64,000 bases of DNA from NCBI GenBank assembly GCA_937890765.1, contig CALADQ010000020.1:1-64000 (forward strand), written 5' to 3'. Every line of letters begins with the position of its first letter. Position 1 is the first letter of the stretch. The notes below the pieces were generated by a model that saw only the letters and a program-made list of their open reading frames with translations, was not told the origin of the DNA and ran no database searches. Source of the DNA: an uncultured Candidatus Neoarthromitus sp. GTDB taxonomy: Bacteria; Bacillota; Clostridia; Clostridiales; Clostridiaceae. Both the position numbers and the translations under genes were made by a program. Positions 19,019 to 26,910 of the stretch are shown here, piece after piece.

Positions 19019-20473
19019 TCACAATCTTTGATTATCTTTACAAAAATTATATAGTAGTTCAACCCCAACTCCCGTTGCTCCCTTTTTAGGAAAAACTTTT
19101 GTAGGGGCGTCATTCCAAGAAACATAAGCTATATCTATATGAGCCCACGGTTTATTTTCAACGAACTCTCCTATAAAAAGACCTGCTGTTATTGTTCCTC
19201 CATATCTTCCGCCTAAATTTTTCAAATCGGCTATGTCAGATTTAAGAAGATCTTTGTATTCACTATCCCCTGGAAGTCTCCAAATATTTTCTACAGTGTT
19301 GGAAGCACTTTTATTTAATTTTTTAAACATCTCTTCATTGTTGTCTATTACAGCTGCATATTTAGTTCCAAGTGCAATTCCACAAGCGCCTGTTAATGTG
19401 GCAATATCAATTATAACACTTGTGTTTAAAACTTTAGCAGCGTAGTTTACCCCATCTGCTAAAACTAATCTTCCTTCAGCATCTGTAGAAAGTATTTCAA
19501 TGGTTTTTCCTGAAAGAGAATTTATTACATCTCCTGGTTTAAATCCATTTCCATTTATTAAATTTTCACAAGCAGGTATTATTCCATAAACGTTTATTTT
19601 TAAATTTTCTTTAGCAATAAGGGTCATTAAAGAAAGAACTGATGCTCCACCAGCCATATCGCACTTCATCGTTACCATACCATCTGAACTTTTTATAGAA
19701 TATCCACCTGAATCGTACATTAACCCTTTCCCTACAAAAGATACAGAATCCTTACTATCTTTATCACCAAAATACTTCATAACTATAAATCTTGGTTTAT
19801 TAACGGAAGCTTTTCCAACTTCGTACAAAGAATGTAAAGAATTATTTTTTATCCAAACTTCATCATAAACTTCTATTTCTACATTTAAATCTTTAACAGC
19901 ATCTTTACACCTGTTTGAAAATTCTTCTGGAGTTAAAACATTAGCAGGTTCGTTCACTAAATCCCTACATAAATTTATAGCATCTCTAATGTTTAAGCTC
20001 TCTGTTAAAATTTTTTCGCTTATCTCCTTTTCACTAAAAAGGGAAACAGAAATTTTCTCATCTTTATTTTTGTTGTTAGTGAAATATTTTTTGAAGCTAT
20101 AATTAACTCCACTTAAAGATAAAACAATTGCTTTCACCATGTGATTAAAAGTTAATTGTTCATTTTCAAATAAATTTATTAAAATATTTTTGTAATTGCA
20201 CAACTTAATTCCGTTAAATCCACTTACTATACATTTGTAAAACAATTCATAATTAAAATCTTTTTTATTTCCCAATCCTAAAAATAAAATGTTTGACAAT
20301 TTATTTTCAAAAGTAGATAAAAAATAACTTGTACATTTTTTACCCACAAAAATTTTGCTTTCCTTAAGTTTTAATAAAACTTCCTTATATTTTTCATTTA
20401 TCTCATCTGAAAAACATGGAACAACCAATAAATCATAGTCATCACTATAGGTATTTACTATTTTAAATTCCAT
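19019..20473 (-). CDS. pepA: M17 leucyl aminopeptidase (PepA-like)
   Basis: A 484-residue member of the cytosol aminopeptidase family. The C-terminal catalytic half carries the metal ligands in VGKGLMYDSGGYSIK, TMKCDMAGGASVLSL and the hallmark STDAEGRLVLADGV. The N-terminal macro-like domain is more divergent. It removes N-terminal residues from peptides and, in a likely amino-acid auxotroph, would help recycle imported peptides. The ATG follows AAAGGAGAT. The gene stands alone, convergent with spoVG. Confidence 0.93.
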   Translation of the reverse strand: MEFKIVNTYSDDYDLLVVPCFSDEINEKYKEVLLKLKESKIFVGKKCTSYFLSTFENKLSNILFLGLGNKKDFNYELFYKCIVSGFNGIKLCNYKNILINLFENEQLTFNHMVKAIVLSLSGVNYSFKKYFTNNKNKDEKISVSLFSEKEISEKILTESLNIRDAINLCRDLVNEPANVLTPEEFSNRCKDAVKDLNVEIEVYDEVWIKNNSLHSLYEVGKASVNKPRFIVMKYFGDKDSKDSVSFVGKGLMYDSGGYSIKSSDGMVTMKCDMAGGASVLSLMTLIAKENLKINVYGIIPACENLINGNGFKPGDVINSLSGKTIEILSTDAEGRLVLADGVNYAAKVLNTSVIIDIATLTGACGIALGTKYAAVIDNNEEMFKKLNKSASNTVENIWRLPGDSEYKDLLKSDIADLKNLGGRYGGTITAGLFIGEFVENKPWAHIDIAYVSWNDAPTKVFPKKGATGVGVELLYNFCKDNQRL

Positions 20474-20674
20474 TTAAAAATCTCCTTTAGAAAAACTTTA
20501 TATTCATAAAACATCGTTTTTAAAATCTTATACTTACAAAGATTATTATTATCCATTGTTTTATTTTTTACAATAAAAATATATTAACATTTATAGTATT
20601 TTTATGATTTATTTGGTTTCTTTGATTAGTGAATAGAAAAAACTTTAATACAAAAAATATTATTGGTGATTAAT

Positions 20675-21553
20675 TTGGTTAATAGAAAAAAATTATTAAT
20701 GTATTTGTTGTTATCCCTTTTAGTAATTCAAATATTTATAAGTGTATTTCTTTGGATGTACAACAAAAATTTTAAAATAGAATTTTCCATAAAAGGATTT
20801 AAAGAAGAGTATTTAATTGTTAACAATCATAAAATATGTTTTTATGAAAAAGAAATTTTAAATAACTCAAACCAATCTTTAAACAATATTGTGTTTATTC
20901 ATAGTCCCTTTGAATCTTCTTTCAACTCCAATTTAACATTGGAAAATCAATTTAATATTTCAAATGATTTAAATAATAACTACAAAATAATTTTAATAGA
21001 CCTACCTGCACACGGTAACTCTTTTAAAGATGAAAATTACGATTATTCTTTTAGAAACGTGTCCTCAGACCTAATTAATTTAATTAATTCTCTAAACTTG
21101 AATGAAATAAATTTAATTTGCGATAAATTTTCTTCAAGTATAGGATTAAATATGATTTTGCTAAATGACAAAATTTTTTCAAAACTCATATTAATAGACC
21201 CAATTTTTAAATATAACTCCCATTTTCAAAACACAAAATTACCCCTAAAAAATAATTTTTTAAGGGTTTCAAATTTCTTAAAACTGAATTTTAAAAAAGA
21301 TAGCGAATCTTTAGAAAACTATGTAGCTTCATATTTTAATAACAAACATTCTTCAAATAAATATTCTAGAAAAATCATAAGCCAAAGCATTCCTTTATCA
21401 ATAAAAGATATTTCTTCAAATATAAATATATTTTCATTAATAACAAATCCCTATTACTTTAAATCTTCATATTTAAAAGAGCTTTCAAATAACTCTTCCA
21501 CAACATTTTTCATACCAAAAAACCAAAACATACAAAACATATTAAAAAAATAG
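20675..21553 (+). CDS. Membrane-anchored alpha/beta-hydrolase-like protein, probably inactive
   Basis: About 292 residues with one N-terminal membrane helix (LLMYLLLSLLVIQIFISVFL) and an outward alpha/beta-hydrolase fold. The strand-loop IILIDLPAHGNS matches DLPGHGxS of that family. At the nucleophile elbow the usual GxSxG is degenerate (DKFSSSIG), the acid-bearing strand reads SLITNPYYF, and the C-terminal His is absent (IPKNQNIQNIL). A triad therefore cannot be assembled. Two TTG starts are possible (20663, 20675); GGTGAT favours the second. No operon partner: it diverges from pepA and converges on the next gene. Composition is extremely AT-rich with many Asn and Lys residues. Confidence 0.6.
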   Translation: MVNRKKLLMYLLLSLLVIQIFISVFLWMYNKNFKIEFSIKGFKEEYLIVNNHKICFYEKEILNNSNQSLNNIVFIHSPFESSFNSNLTLENQFNISNDLNNNYKIILIDLPAHGNSFKDENYDYSFRNVSSDLINLINSLNLNEINLICDKFSSSIGLNMILLNDKIFSKLILIDPIFKYNSHFQNTKLPLKNNFLRVSNFLKLNFKKDSESLENYVASYFNNKHSSNKYSRKIISQSIPLSIKDISSNINIFSLITNPYYFKSSYLKELSNNSSTTFFIPKNQNIQNILKK

Positions 21554-21577
21554 GTTAACAACTCTAACCTATTTTCA
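21547..21577. terminator. Bidirectional terminator
   Basis: AAATAGGTTA-loop-TAACCTATTTT between two convergent genes. Confidence 0.85.
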
Positions 21578-22837
21578 TTTCACGCAAAAATTTTTGTAAT
21601 CATATTCCATAATGTGATATCCTTCTAGATTTTCATAATCGTAAATATATTTATTAAATCCTGTGTTTCCATCATAAGGAAACTTTTCCTCATCTCCATT
21701 TAAAACCTTAACTCCATAAACTAAATTGTGAATATCATTATCGGAATCAAAATTAAGACCTATTATAAAATATCCCTCATCTTTAAAATATGGATACATA
21801 AACATCATTGGATAATAAACAACACAATACTTAACATTATCGAGTTTTTTCATATTTTCCATTTGGGAAAAGCTATCTACATAAACTTTAAAAAAAACAT
21901 AATTATCAAAATTAATAGAGGGCATTTCATCATATTCATTTAAAATATTGTAAAAAAATCTATACTCATAATCATTGCTTAATTCCCTTTTTTGATTAAA
22001 TATTTTAGGAAAAATACCCTTCAACATTTTTTCAAGTCTTCCATCATCTTTATCCAAAAGTTTTTTCAAAGCTTCAATATGTTCCTTTCCCTCTTCATAA
22101 ATTTCCTTTGAAGTTTTTATAACTTTTTTCAATCCCTCTTCATATTTTTCAAATTTATCTTCCTTCTCTTCCCTAAAATTATTTTCATCGTGAAGAAAAT
22201 TAAATTTATTATACATGTTCATGAGAAACATGCCACCTCTAGCATCCTTATTTAAAATTCCCTCTTCTTCTATTTCTTCAAAATCTTCTTTAACATTATC
22301 ATTAAAAATTTCCTTTTCAATTTTAATTTCATCACCATCATCACAAACATCTTCTTTAAATTCTTCAACTTTTTTAGAAGAACTAATCTCTCTCCTTCTC
22401 TCAGAAGATGGACTTTCTTTTTTAAAAGGCCTAATCCTCATTCCTCTAAATTGATTAACTTTCCAATTAAATATTTTCTTTTTAGTAAGAAAACCGCTTA
22501 AAGGAAATTTTACATCCCCTTTAGAATCTTTAATACAAATAGCACTTCCGCAAATCATATCTAAAAGAGAATCATCAAAATCATAGCAAATATCTATTTT
22601 ACCATTAGAATCACTTTTAATTTCTCCTATAGAAATAACTTCAACCTTACCCTCATTTTCCAAAATAAGATTTAAATTGTAAGAACAATCGCCATTTAAA
22701 TTTTGAGCATAGTAAAAAATTTTGAATTTAGAATCTCTAGGTTCGATTTTTGTATATCCAGAAGGCTTTCTATTTTTAACCCCAAAACCCTTATCATCTT
22801 CTTGAAGTATTATAAATTTTTTGTTATTATCAACCAT
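21575..22837 (-). CDS. Conserved clostridial-type protein of unknown function
   Basis: A 420-residue soluble protein that I do not recognise by function. The N-terminal 120 residues look like a beta-rich module (FIILQEDDKGFGVKNRKPSG, then YNLNLILENEGKVEVISIGEI). Residues about 140-250 are highly charged, Glu/Lys-rich and probably disordered or coiled. The C-terminal 130 residues form a compact aromatic-rich domain (YEYRFFYNILNEY onward, with FIIGLNFDSDNDIHNLVYG). No signal peptide is evident. It lies directly downstream of ksgA on the same strand but behind a terminator. Similar two-module proteins occur beside ksgA in clostridia, as I recall; a profile search would confirm this. Confidence 0.6.
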   Translation of the reverse strand: MVDNNKKFIILQEDDKGFGVKNRKPSGYTKIEPRDSKFKIFYYAQNLNGDCSYNLNLILENEGKVEVISIGEIKSDSNGKIDICYDFDDSLLDMICGSAICIKDSKGDVKFPLSGFLTKKKIFNWKVNQFRGMRIRPFKKESPSSERRREISSSKKVEEFKEDVCDDGDEIKIEKEIFNDNVKEDFEEIEEEGILNKDARGGMFLMNMYNKFNFLHDENNFREEKEDKFEKYEEGLKKVIKTSKEIYEEGKEHIEALKKLLDKDDGRLEKMLKGIFPKIFNQKRELSNDYEYRFFYNILNEYDEMPSINFDNYVFFKVYVDSFSQMENMKKLDNVKYCVVYYPMMFMYPYFKDEGYFIIGLNFDSDNDIHNLVYGVKVLNGDEEKFPYDGNTGFNKYIYDYENLEGYHIMEYDYKNFCVK

Positions 22838-22894
22838 TTATATCTCCAGAATATTTTTAAACTCATAAGTATATTATGCTAATATAAATTAAAA

Positions 22895-22939
22895 TTTACT
22901 AAAATAAAAGCAAACCAAATTAATTAATTTGATTTGCTT
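22895..22939 (-). terminator. Intrinsic terminator after ksgA
   Basis: Minus strand AAGCAAAtCAAATTAATTAATTTGgTTTGCTTTTATTTT; the hairpin spans the ksgA stop. Confidence 0.8.
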
Positions 22940-23751
22940 ATTGATAAAAACAATTTTTTAAAATCATCTAAACTTAAAGTTTCAGCTCTTTTATTAAAAT
23001 CTATATTTATATTTTGAGAAATTTTAGAAAGCTCACACTTATTCAATTTAAATTGGGATAAAACATTAAAAAGAGTTTTTCTTCTCATTGAGAAACATTT
23101 TTTAACAAAACTTAAAAACTCCTTCTCCAATTTTCCTTGAAACTCCCGCTCCTTTATTATGCTAAATTTTAAAAACATCGAATCAACCTTAGGAACAGGT
23201 GTAAAATTACACGCTGGAATTTTTTTAATTAAATTGCATTTAGAATAATAATTTGAAAACACAGTTAAAGAACCATACTCTTTTGTTGATGGAGAAGCCA
23301 AAATTCTATTTCCAACTTCCTTTTGAACCATCACACCAATAAAATCTATATCTAAATCACTAGAAAACAATTTTTCAAGAATTGGCGTTGTTATATAATA
23401 AGGAATATTTGCAATAATTTTCAACCCTTTAATGTTTTTAAAATTATTTAAATCCATTTTCAAAAAATCTTCATTTAACAAAGTTAAATTTTTAATTCCC
23501 TTAAACTCATTTAACAAAATATCATAAGCGTTATAATCTATTTCAACACATATAACATGACTGCATATTTTCAAAAGTTTTTCAGTTAAAACACCAAAAC
23601 CAGGACCTATTTCAAGCACCGTGCTTTCCTTATCTATGTACAAAATATTTAATATCTCTTCAAGCAAAATTTCATTATTAAAAAAATTTTGACCTAATGA
23701 GGATTTAAACGAAAACCCATATTTTTTTTGAATTTCTCTAATGTTTATCAT
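22924..23751 (-). CDS. rsmA: 16S rRNA dimethyladenosine transferase (KsgA/RsmA)
   Basis: A 275-residue methyltransferase. The N-terminal KKYGFSFKSSLGQNFF and the SAM motif LEIGPGFGVLTEKLL, then the catalytic NIPYYITTPILEKLF (motif IV NxPY), define KsgA. FTPVPKVDSMFLKF and the C-terminal helical domain complete the family pattern. It dimethylates two adjacent adenosines in helix 45 of 16S rRNA. It overlaps the end of rnmV by 14 bases, so the two are coupled in the tatD-yabE-rnmV-ksgA order conserved in Firmicutes. Confidence 0.96.
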   Translation of the reverse strand: MINIREIQKKYGFSFKSSLGQNFFNNEILLEEILNILYIDKESTVLEIGPGFGVLTEKLLKICSHVICVEIDYNAYDILLNEFKGIKNLTLLNEDFLKMDLNNFKNIKGLKIIANIPYYITTPILEKLFSSDLDIDFIGVMVQKEVGNRILASPSTKEYGSLTVFSNYYSKCNLIKKIPACNFTPVPKVDSMFLKFSIIKEREFQGKLEKEFLSFVKKCFSMRRKTLFNVLSQFKLNKCELSKISQNINIDFNKRAETLSLDDFKKLFLSISKSN

Positions 23752-24295
23752 AACCTTTACTCTCTACCTTCTTTAAAGCACTTAAAAATTCCTCTCTACT
23801 TATGTTGAAACTATTTAATCTAGACAAAAATTTTTTACCATTAGAATAACCTATACCCAAAATATCTCCTACCATTTCTCTTTTTTTAGAAGAGCTCTCC
23901 TTATTTACCAAATCATTTTGTATTAAATCCTCTTGAGAAAATTCATTTCTCTCACTACACAAAACAGCTTTTGCATTTTTAATGGAATTTATTATATCTT
24001 CAGCTTTTGCATATTCCACACCTACATCACCATTTTTCGTACTCTTTTCCCTTGAAATATAAGCGTGCCTAACTCCCTTTATTCTTTTGGATATTTTTTC
24101 TCTTATCCTTTCTCCCGCCGAATCAGAATCCATAAAAAGTATAACTCCTTTTGTATCTTGAGCTTTTTGAATAATTTTAAAAATTTTTTCCGTTATTCCA
24201 AATCCAGAAACATATATTACTTCACAATCTAAACCTCTTTTAACAGCTATTTCATCTCTCATTCCTTCAACAACAATAACTTCTTTAACTTTCAT
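23738..24295 (-). CDS. rnmV: Ribonuclease M5
   Basis: About 185 residues. A Toprim domain fills the N-terminus: KEVIVVEGMRDEIAVKRG with the catalytic Glu and FMDSDSAGERIREKI with the DxD metal site. The C-terminal part, with GDILGIGYSNGKKFLSRLN, binds 5S rRNA precursor and L18. RNase M5 matures 5S rRNA. An upstream TTG-initiated extension exists, but GGAGG lies 10 bases before the ATG at 24295. It precedes and overlaps ksgA. Confidence 0.94.
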   Translation of the reverse strand: MKVKEVIVVEGMRDEIAVKRGLDCEVIYVSGFGITEKIFKIIQKAQDTKGVILFMDSDSAGERIREKISKRIKGVRHAYISREKSTKNGDVGVEYAKAEDIINSIKNAKAVLCSERNEFSQEDLIQNDLVNKESSSKKREMVGDILGIGYSNGKKFLSRLNSFNISREEFLSALKKVESKGYDKH

Positions 24296-24310
24296 AATTA
24301 AATTTCCTCC

Positions 24311-24355
24311 AAAAAAAAATAGCCGCAATACTTGATTTTTCAAATATTACAGCCA
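24311..24355 (-). terminator. Terminator hairpin between the yabE-like gene and rnmV
   Basis: Minus strand arms GCTGTAATATTTGA and TCAAGTATTGCGGC pair over 14 positions (with G-U pairs), followed by a run of nine T that ends at the rnmV ribosome binding site. It probably attenuates read-through from yabE into rnmV-ksgA. Confidence 0.7.
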
Positions 24356-24365
24356 ACCTATTTAA

Positions 24366-25430
24366 TTATTCCAATATATAAATTTTAACGCCTTTCTTTC
24401 TTCCCCATTTATATGCTGTTTCTCTATTAGGCATAAAAACATCTATTATATTTCCCTTTATAGCTCCTCCTGTATCATGAGCTATGGCAAAACCATATCC
24501 CTCTACATAAACTTTCGTATGGAGAGGTATCACTCGTGGATCTACAGCAATAGTACTCCAACCTGATGGATTATAAACTGTAGGATTACCTGTTGCAGTC
24601 GTATGATTACCATTTGAACCACTATCATAAAATGCAGTAGACTCAACTGATTTCGTGTAAGCTACGGAATAATCTTTTCCCAAAAAATTAAATTTACTGC
24701 CATTACTATAAGCCTGACTAACCGTTTCAAGAGCATTTCCTTGAACACTAACTATATCTCTTTTTTTAGTTCCTACTTCTAAAATTTTGTCTATAGGTTG
24801 AACCTCTATATTATCATAAACAACTTTATTATCTACTTCAAATCCATTTTCATATCGTTTTTCTCTTTTAACTATTCGTAAACCACTTTTTCCTTCTTTT
24901 AATAATCGTTCTTGACCTTCATACAAATCATCAGTATGTCTAATTTCCGTTTTATAGTCAACAACATGTTGTTCACTCTCAACTTTAATATCAACATACT
25001 TTATTTTTATTTCCATTCCTGGTACAATCTTCGTGTCAGCCGAAGGAATAATTATATCACTCTCTCCTACTTCCACTCCCTGTTCTCTCAAAAAATCTCC
25101 CACATTTTGAGAAGTAGTCATAACCTCATAAGGATTCATTTTACCCAAATATATTATAACAGGAACTGGACTCTCTAAAATTATTTTCTCTCCTCTGCTT
25201 ATTTTTGAATATTTAGATGGAAATATACTCCCACCATCTTCAACGACTATATCATTCTCATACAACACGTCCTGAACTGTACTTGCATTTGTACGAGTTG
25301 TTATCTCAATACCATCTACAACTATAGTTACTGGCTTATTGAAGTTTAAAACAATATAAAACAATACCAAAAAAACCAACGTGCTAAAAATAAAGAACAA
25401 TATAGTCTTAACCGATTTTGACTTTATCAT
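24366..25430 (-). CDS. YabE-like cell-wall protein (DUF348-G5-3D)
   Basis: A 354-residue exported protein. An N-terminal membrane helix (residues 8-29) is followed by two short ubiquitin-like DUF348 units (VTIVVDGIEITTRTNASTV; PVIIYLGKMNPYEVMTT), a G5 domain around residues 150-225, and a C-terminal 3D domain with the three conserved Asp (VDPRVIPL, HDTGGAIKG, IIDVFMP). The 3D domain resembles the MltA/resuscitation-factor fold, so a lytic transglycosylase role on peptidoglycan is likely. It sits between tatD and rnmV exactly as yabE does in Bacillus. Confidence 0.9.
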   Translation of the reverse strand: MIKSKSVKTILFFIFSTLVFLVLFYIVLNFNKPVTIVVDGIEITTRTNASTVQDVLYENDIVVEDGGSIFPSKYSKISRGEKIILESPVPVIIYLGKMNPYEVMTTSQNVGDFLREQGVEVGESDIIIPSADTKIVPGMEIKIKYVDIKVESEQHVVDYKTEIRHTDDLYEGQERLLKEGKSGLRIVKREKRYENGFEVDNKVVYDNIEVQPIDKILEVGTKKRDIVSVQGNALETVSQAYSNGSKFNFLGKDYSVAYTKSVESTAFYDSGSNGNHTTATGNPTVYNPSGWSTIAVDPRVIPLHTKVYVEGYGFAIAHDTGGAIKGNIIDVFMPNRETAYKWGRKKGVKIYILE

Positions 25431-25460
25431 ATTTTCCCCCTAATAAAACTTGGTTATACA

Positions 25461-26231
25461 TTATAAATTTAAAAAACTAAACGCATTTTCATATAACCTA
25501 TTTGCAATTTTATAGAAGTCTTGATCTTTAATATCAGAAATTTTTTGTATAACATACTGTATATTAACCGACTGATTCCTCTTTCCCCTAAAAGGAACTG
25601 GTGAAAGATATGGACAATCAGTCTCAGTTATTAGGTATTCAATCGGAGCATTCTTCACAACTTCTGTTAACTTCACCGAATTCTTAAAAGTAATAACTCC
25701 TCCTATTCCTAAATAAAATCCTAATTTCATCCATTCCCTAGAAATTTCTAAACTTCCAGAAAAACAATGAATAACTCCTGAAATAGGCATGAATTCTTTG
25801 ACAATATTCAAAGTATCAAAATGCGCATCTCTACAATGTATAATTACTGGTTTATTTATTTGCTTGGCAAAATCCAATTGAGATTTAAACACCTCTTTTT
25901 GTACGGAAATATCCAAATCTTTATAAAAATAATCCAGACCAATTTCTCCAACTGCTAATATTTTATTATTCTTATGATATTCATCCAAATCATCAATATA
26001 ACCTTTTTTGTAATGTTCTGCTGCATAGCTAGGATGTATCCCACAAGCTCCATACAAAAAATCATAATTGTTTACCAAATCTAAAGTTTTCTTACAGGAA
26101 GGTATATCAACACCACAATTCAAAATTTTTTTAACACCAAAATCAAACTGAGCATTTAAAATTTTTTCCCTATCTAGATCAAAAACTTCATCATAATAAT
26201 GAGCATGAGTATCAAAAATTTCAAATAACAT
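25461..26231 (-). CDS. tatD: TatD-family metal-dependent nuclease
   Basis: A 256-residue TIM-barrel hydrolase. Metal ligands appear in the canonical order: FDTHAHYYD (HxH), VGEIGLDYF (Glu), IIHCRDAH, GVIHCFSG and TETDCPYLSP (Asp). TatD proteins are 3'-5' DNases/RNases with roles in DNA repair and RNA quality control. ATG with GGAGG upstream and a good promoter nearby. In Bacillus tatD follows metS (metG); here metG lies more than 20 kb away. Confidence 0.95.
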   Translation of the reverse strand: MLFEIFDTHAHYYDEVFDLDREKILNAQFDFGVKKILNCGVDIPSCKKTLDLVNNYDFLYGACGIHPSYAAEHYKKGYIDDLDEYHKNNKILAVGEIGLDYFYKDLDISVQKEVFKSQLDFAKQINKPVIIHCRDAHFDTLNIVKEFMPISGVIHCFSGSLEISREWMKLGFYLGIGGVITFKNSVKLTEVVKNAPIEYLITETDCPYLSPVPFRGKRNQSVNIQYVIQKISDIKDQDFYKIANRLYENAFSFLNL

Positions 26232-26258
26232 TGACTTCCTCCTTATCGACCCAAATTA

Positions 26259-26288
26259 ATCATAACAAATAACATTTTTTTGTGTCAA
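26259..26288 (-). promoter_or_regulatory. Sigma-A promoter for the tatD operon
   Basis: Minus strand TTGACA, 18-base spacer, TATGAT; the predicted transcript starts about 20 bases before the tatD ATG. The -35 is part of a 13-base inverted repeat TGTCAACTTGACA (26283-26295). Confidence 0.7.
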
Positions 26289-26357
26289 CTTGACAATTTT
26301 TAAATTTTATGTTCTATCTCAAAAACAAAAGATTGTAGGACATAAATTTTGTAAATT

Positions 26358-26432
26358 AAAAATTTTTCTTGAACAAAAATACCTAAAAATTTTTACATAT
26401 TTCTACACTGAGAGTTCAAGGTAAAAATTTTT
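26358..26432. repeat. Inverted repeat upstream of the tRNA promoter
   Basis: Arm 26358-26374 (AAAAATTTTTCTTGAAC) is matched in reverse by 26414-26432 with only a two-base insertion, enclosing a 39-base loop. It ends 10 bases before the tRNA operon -35. No gene is present between tatD and the tRNAs, so this is the main structure of that 260-base gap. Confidence 0.5.
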
Positions 26433-26442
26433 CAAAAATATA

Positions 26443-26471
26443 TTGACAATCTTTTTTATGTATTATATACT
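26443..26471 (+). promoter_or_regulatory. Strong sigma-A promoter of the tRNA operon
   Basis: TTGACA, 17-base spacer, TATACT, 20 bases before the first tRNA. It is close to the vegetative consensus, as expected for a stable RNA operon. Confidence 0.85.
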
Positions 26472-26491
26472 CATACAGTAGTTTTCGATGT

Positions 26492-26566
26492 GGCTCGTTG
26501 GTCAAGCGGCTAAGACACCACCCTTTCACGGTGGTAACACGGGTTCGATTCCCGTACGAGTCACCA
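26492..26566 (+). tRNA. tRNA-Glu (UUC), copy 1
   Basis: 75 bases including an encoded CCA. The acceptor stem GGCTCGT pairs with ACGAGTC; the anticodon arm CCACC-CTTTCAC-GGTGG gives anticodon TTC; the T arm is CGGGTTCGATTCCCG. It differs from the second Glu copy at compensating acceptor-stem positions. Confidence 0.95.
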
Positions 26567-26571
26567 ATTTG

Positions 26572-26647
26572 GGGTGCATAGCTCAGCTGGGAGAGCATCT
26601 GCCTTACAAGCAGGAGGTCACAGGTTCGATCCCTGTTGTGCCCACCA
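26572..26647 (+). tRNA. tRNA-Val (UAC)
   Basis: 76 bases with encoded CCA. The acceptor GGGTGCA pairs with TGTGCCC (with G-U pairs); the D arm contains GCTCAGCTGGGAGAGC; the anticodon loop CTTACAA gives TAC; T arm CAGGTTCGATCCCTG. Confidence 0.94.
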
Positions 26648-26651
26648 TTTT

Positions 26652-26728
26652 GGCCCAGTAGCTCAGCTGGTTAGAGTGCTGGCCTGTCACGCCAGAGGTC
26701 GAGGGTTCGAGTCCCTTCTGGGTCGCCA
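26652..26728 (+). tRNA. tRNA-Asp (GUC)
   Basis: 77 bases with encoded CCA. Acceptor GGCCCAG/CTGGGTC; D arm GCTCAGCTGGTTAGAGT; anticodon arm CTGGCCTGTCACGCCAG gives GTC; T arm GAGGGTTCGAGTCCCTT. Confidence 0.95.
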
Positions 26729-26752
26729 TATTTGATATTTATATATTTATTT

Positions 26753-26827
26753 GGCCCGTTGGTCAAGCGGTTAAGACACCACCCTTTCACGGTGGTAACA
26801 CGGGTTCGATTCCCGTACGGGTCACCA
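26753..26827 (+). tRNA. tRNA-Glu (UUC), copy 2
   Basis: 75 bases with encoded CCA, nearly identical to the first Glu gene. Acceptor GGCCCGT/ACGGGTC (C-G where copy 1 has T-A); anticodon TTC; T arm CGGGTTCGATTCCCG. Last gene of the tRNA operon, followed by a strong terminator. Confidence 0.95.
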
Positions 26828-26866
26828 AAATAGAGAAAGATGCTTGAAGCATCTTTCTCTATTTTG
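26828..26866 (+). terminator. Terminator of the tRNA operon
   Basis: A perfect 18-base stem: AAAATAGAGAAAGATGCT and its reverse complement around a 2-4 base loop, ending in TATTTT directly after the last tRNA CCA. Confidence 0.93.
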
Positions 26867-26910
26867 CATAACTTAAAAAATTTTTATATTATTTAAGAGG
26901 TGTTTTATTA

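Noticed and set aside
26283..26295. TGTCAACTTGACA as a divergent double -35 element
   Set aside because: The minus-strand promoter for tatD is good, but on the plus strand no usable -10 follows at the right distance.
26416..26598. Minus-strand open frame of 60 codons across the first tRNA genes
   Set aside because: It is antisense to two well-formed tRNA genes and the tRNA promoter, and its sequence is only their complement.
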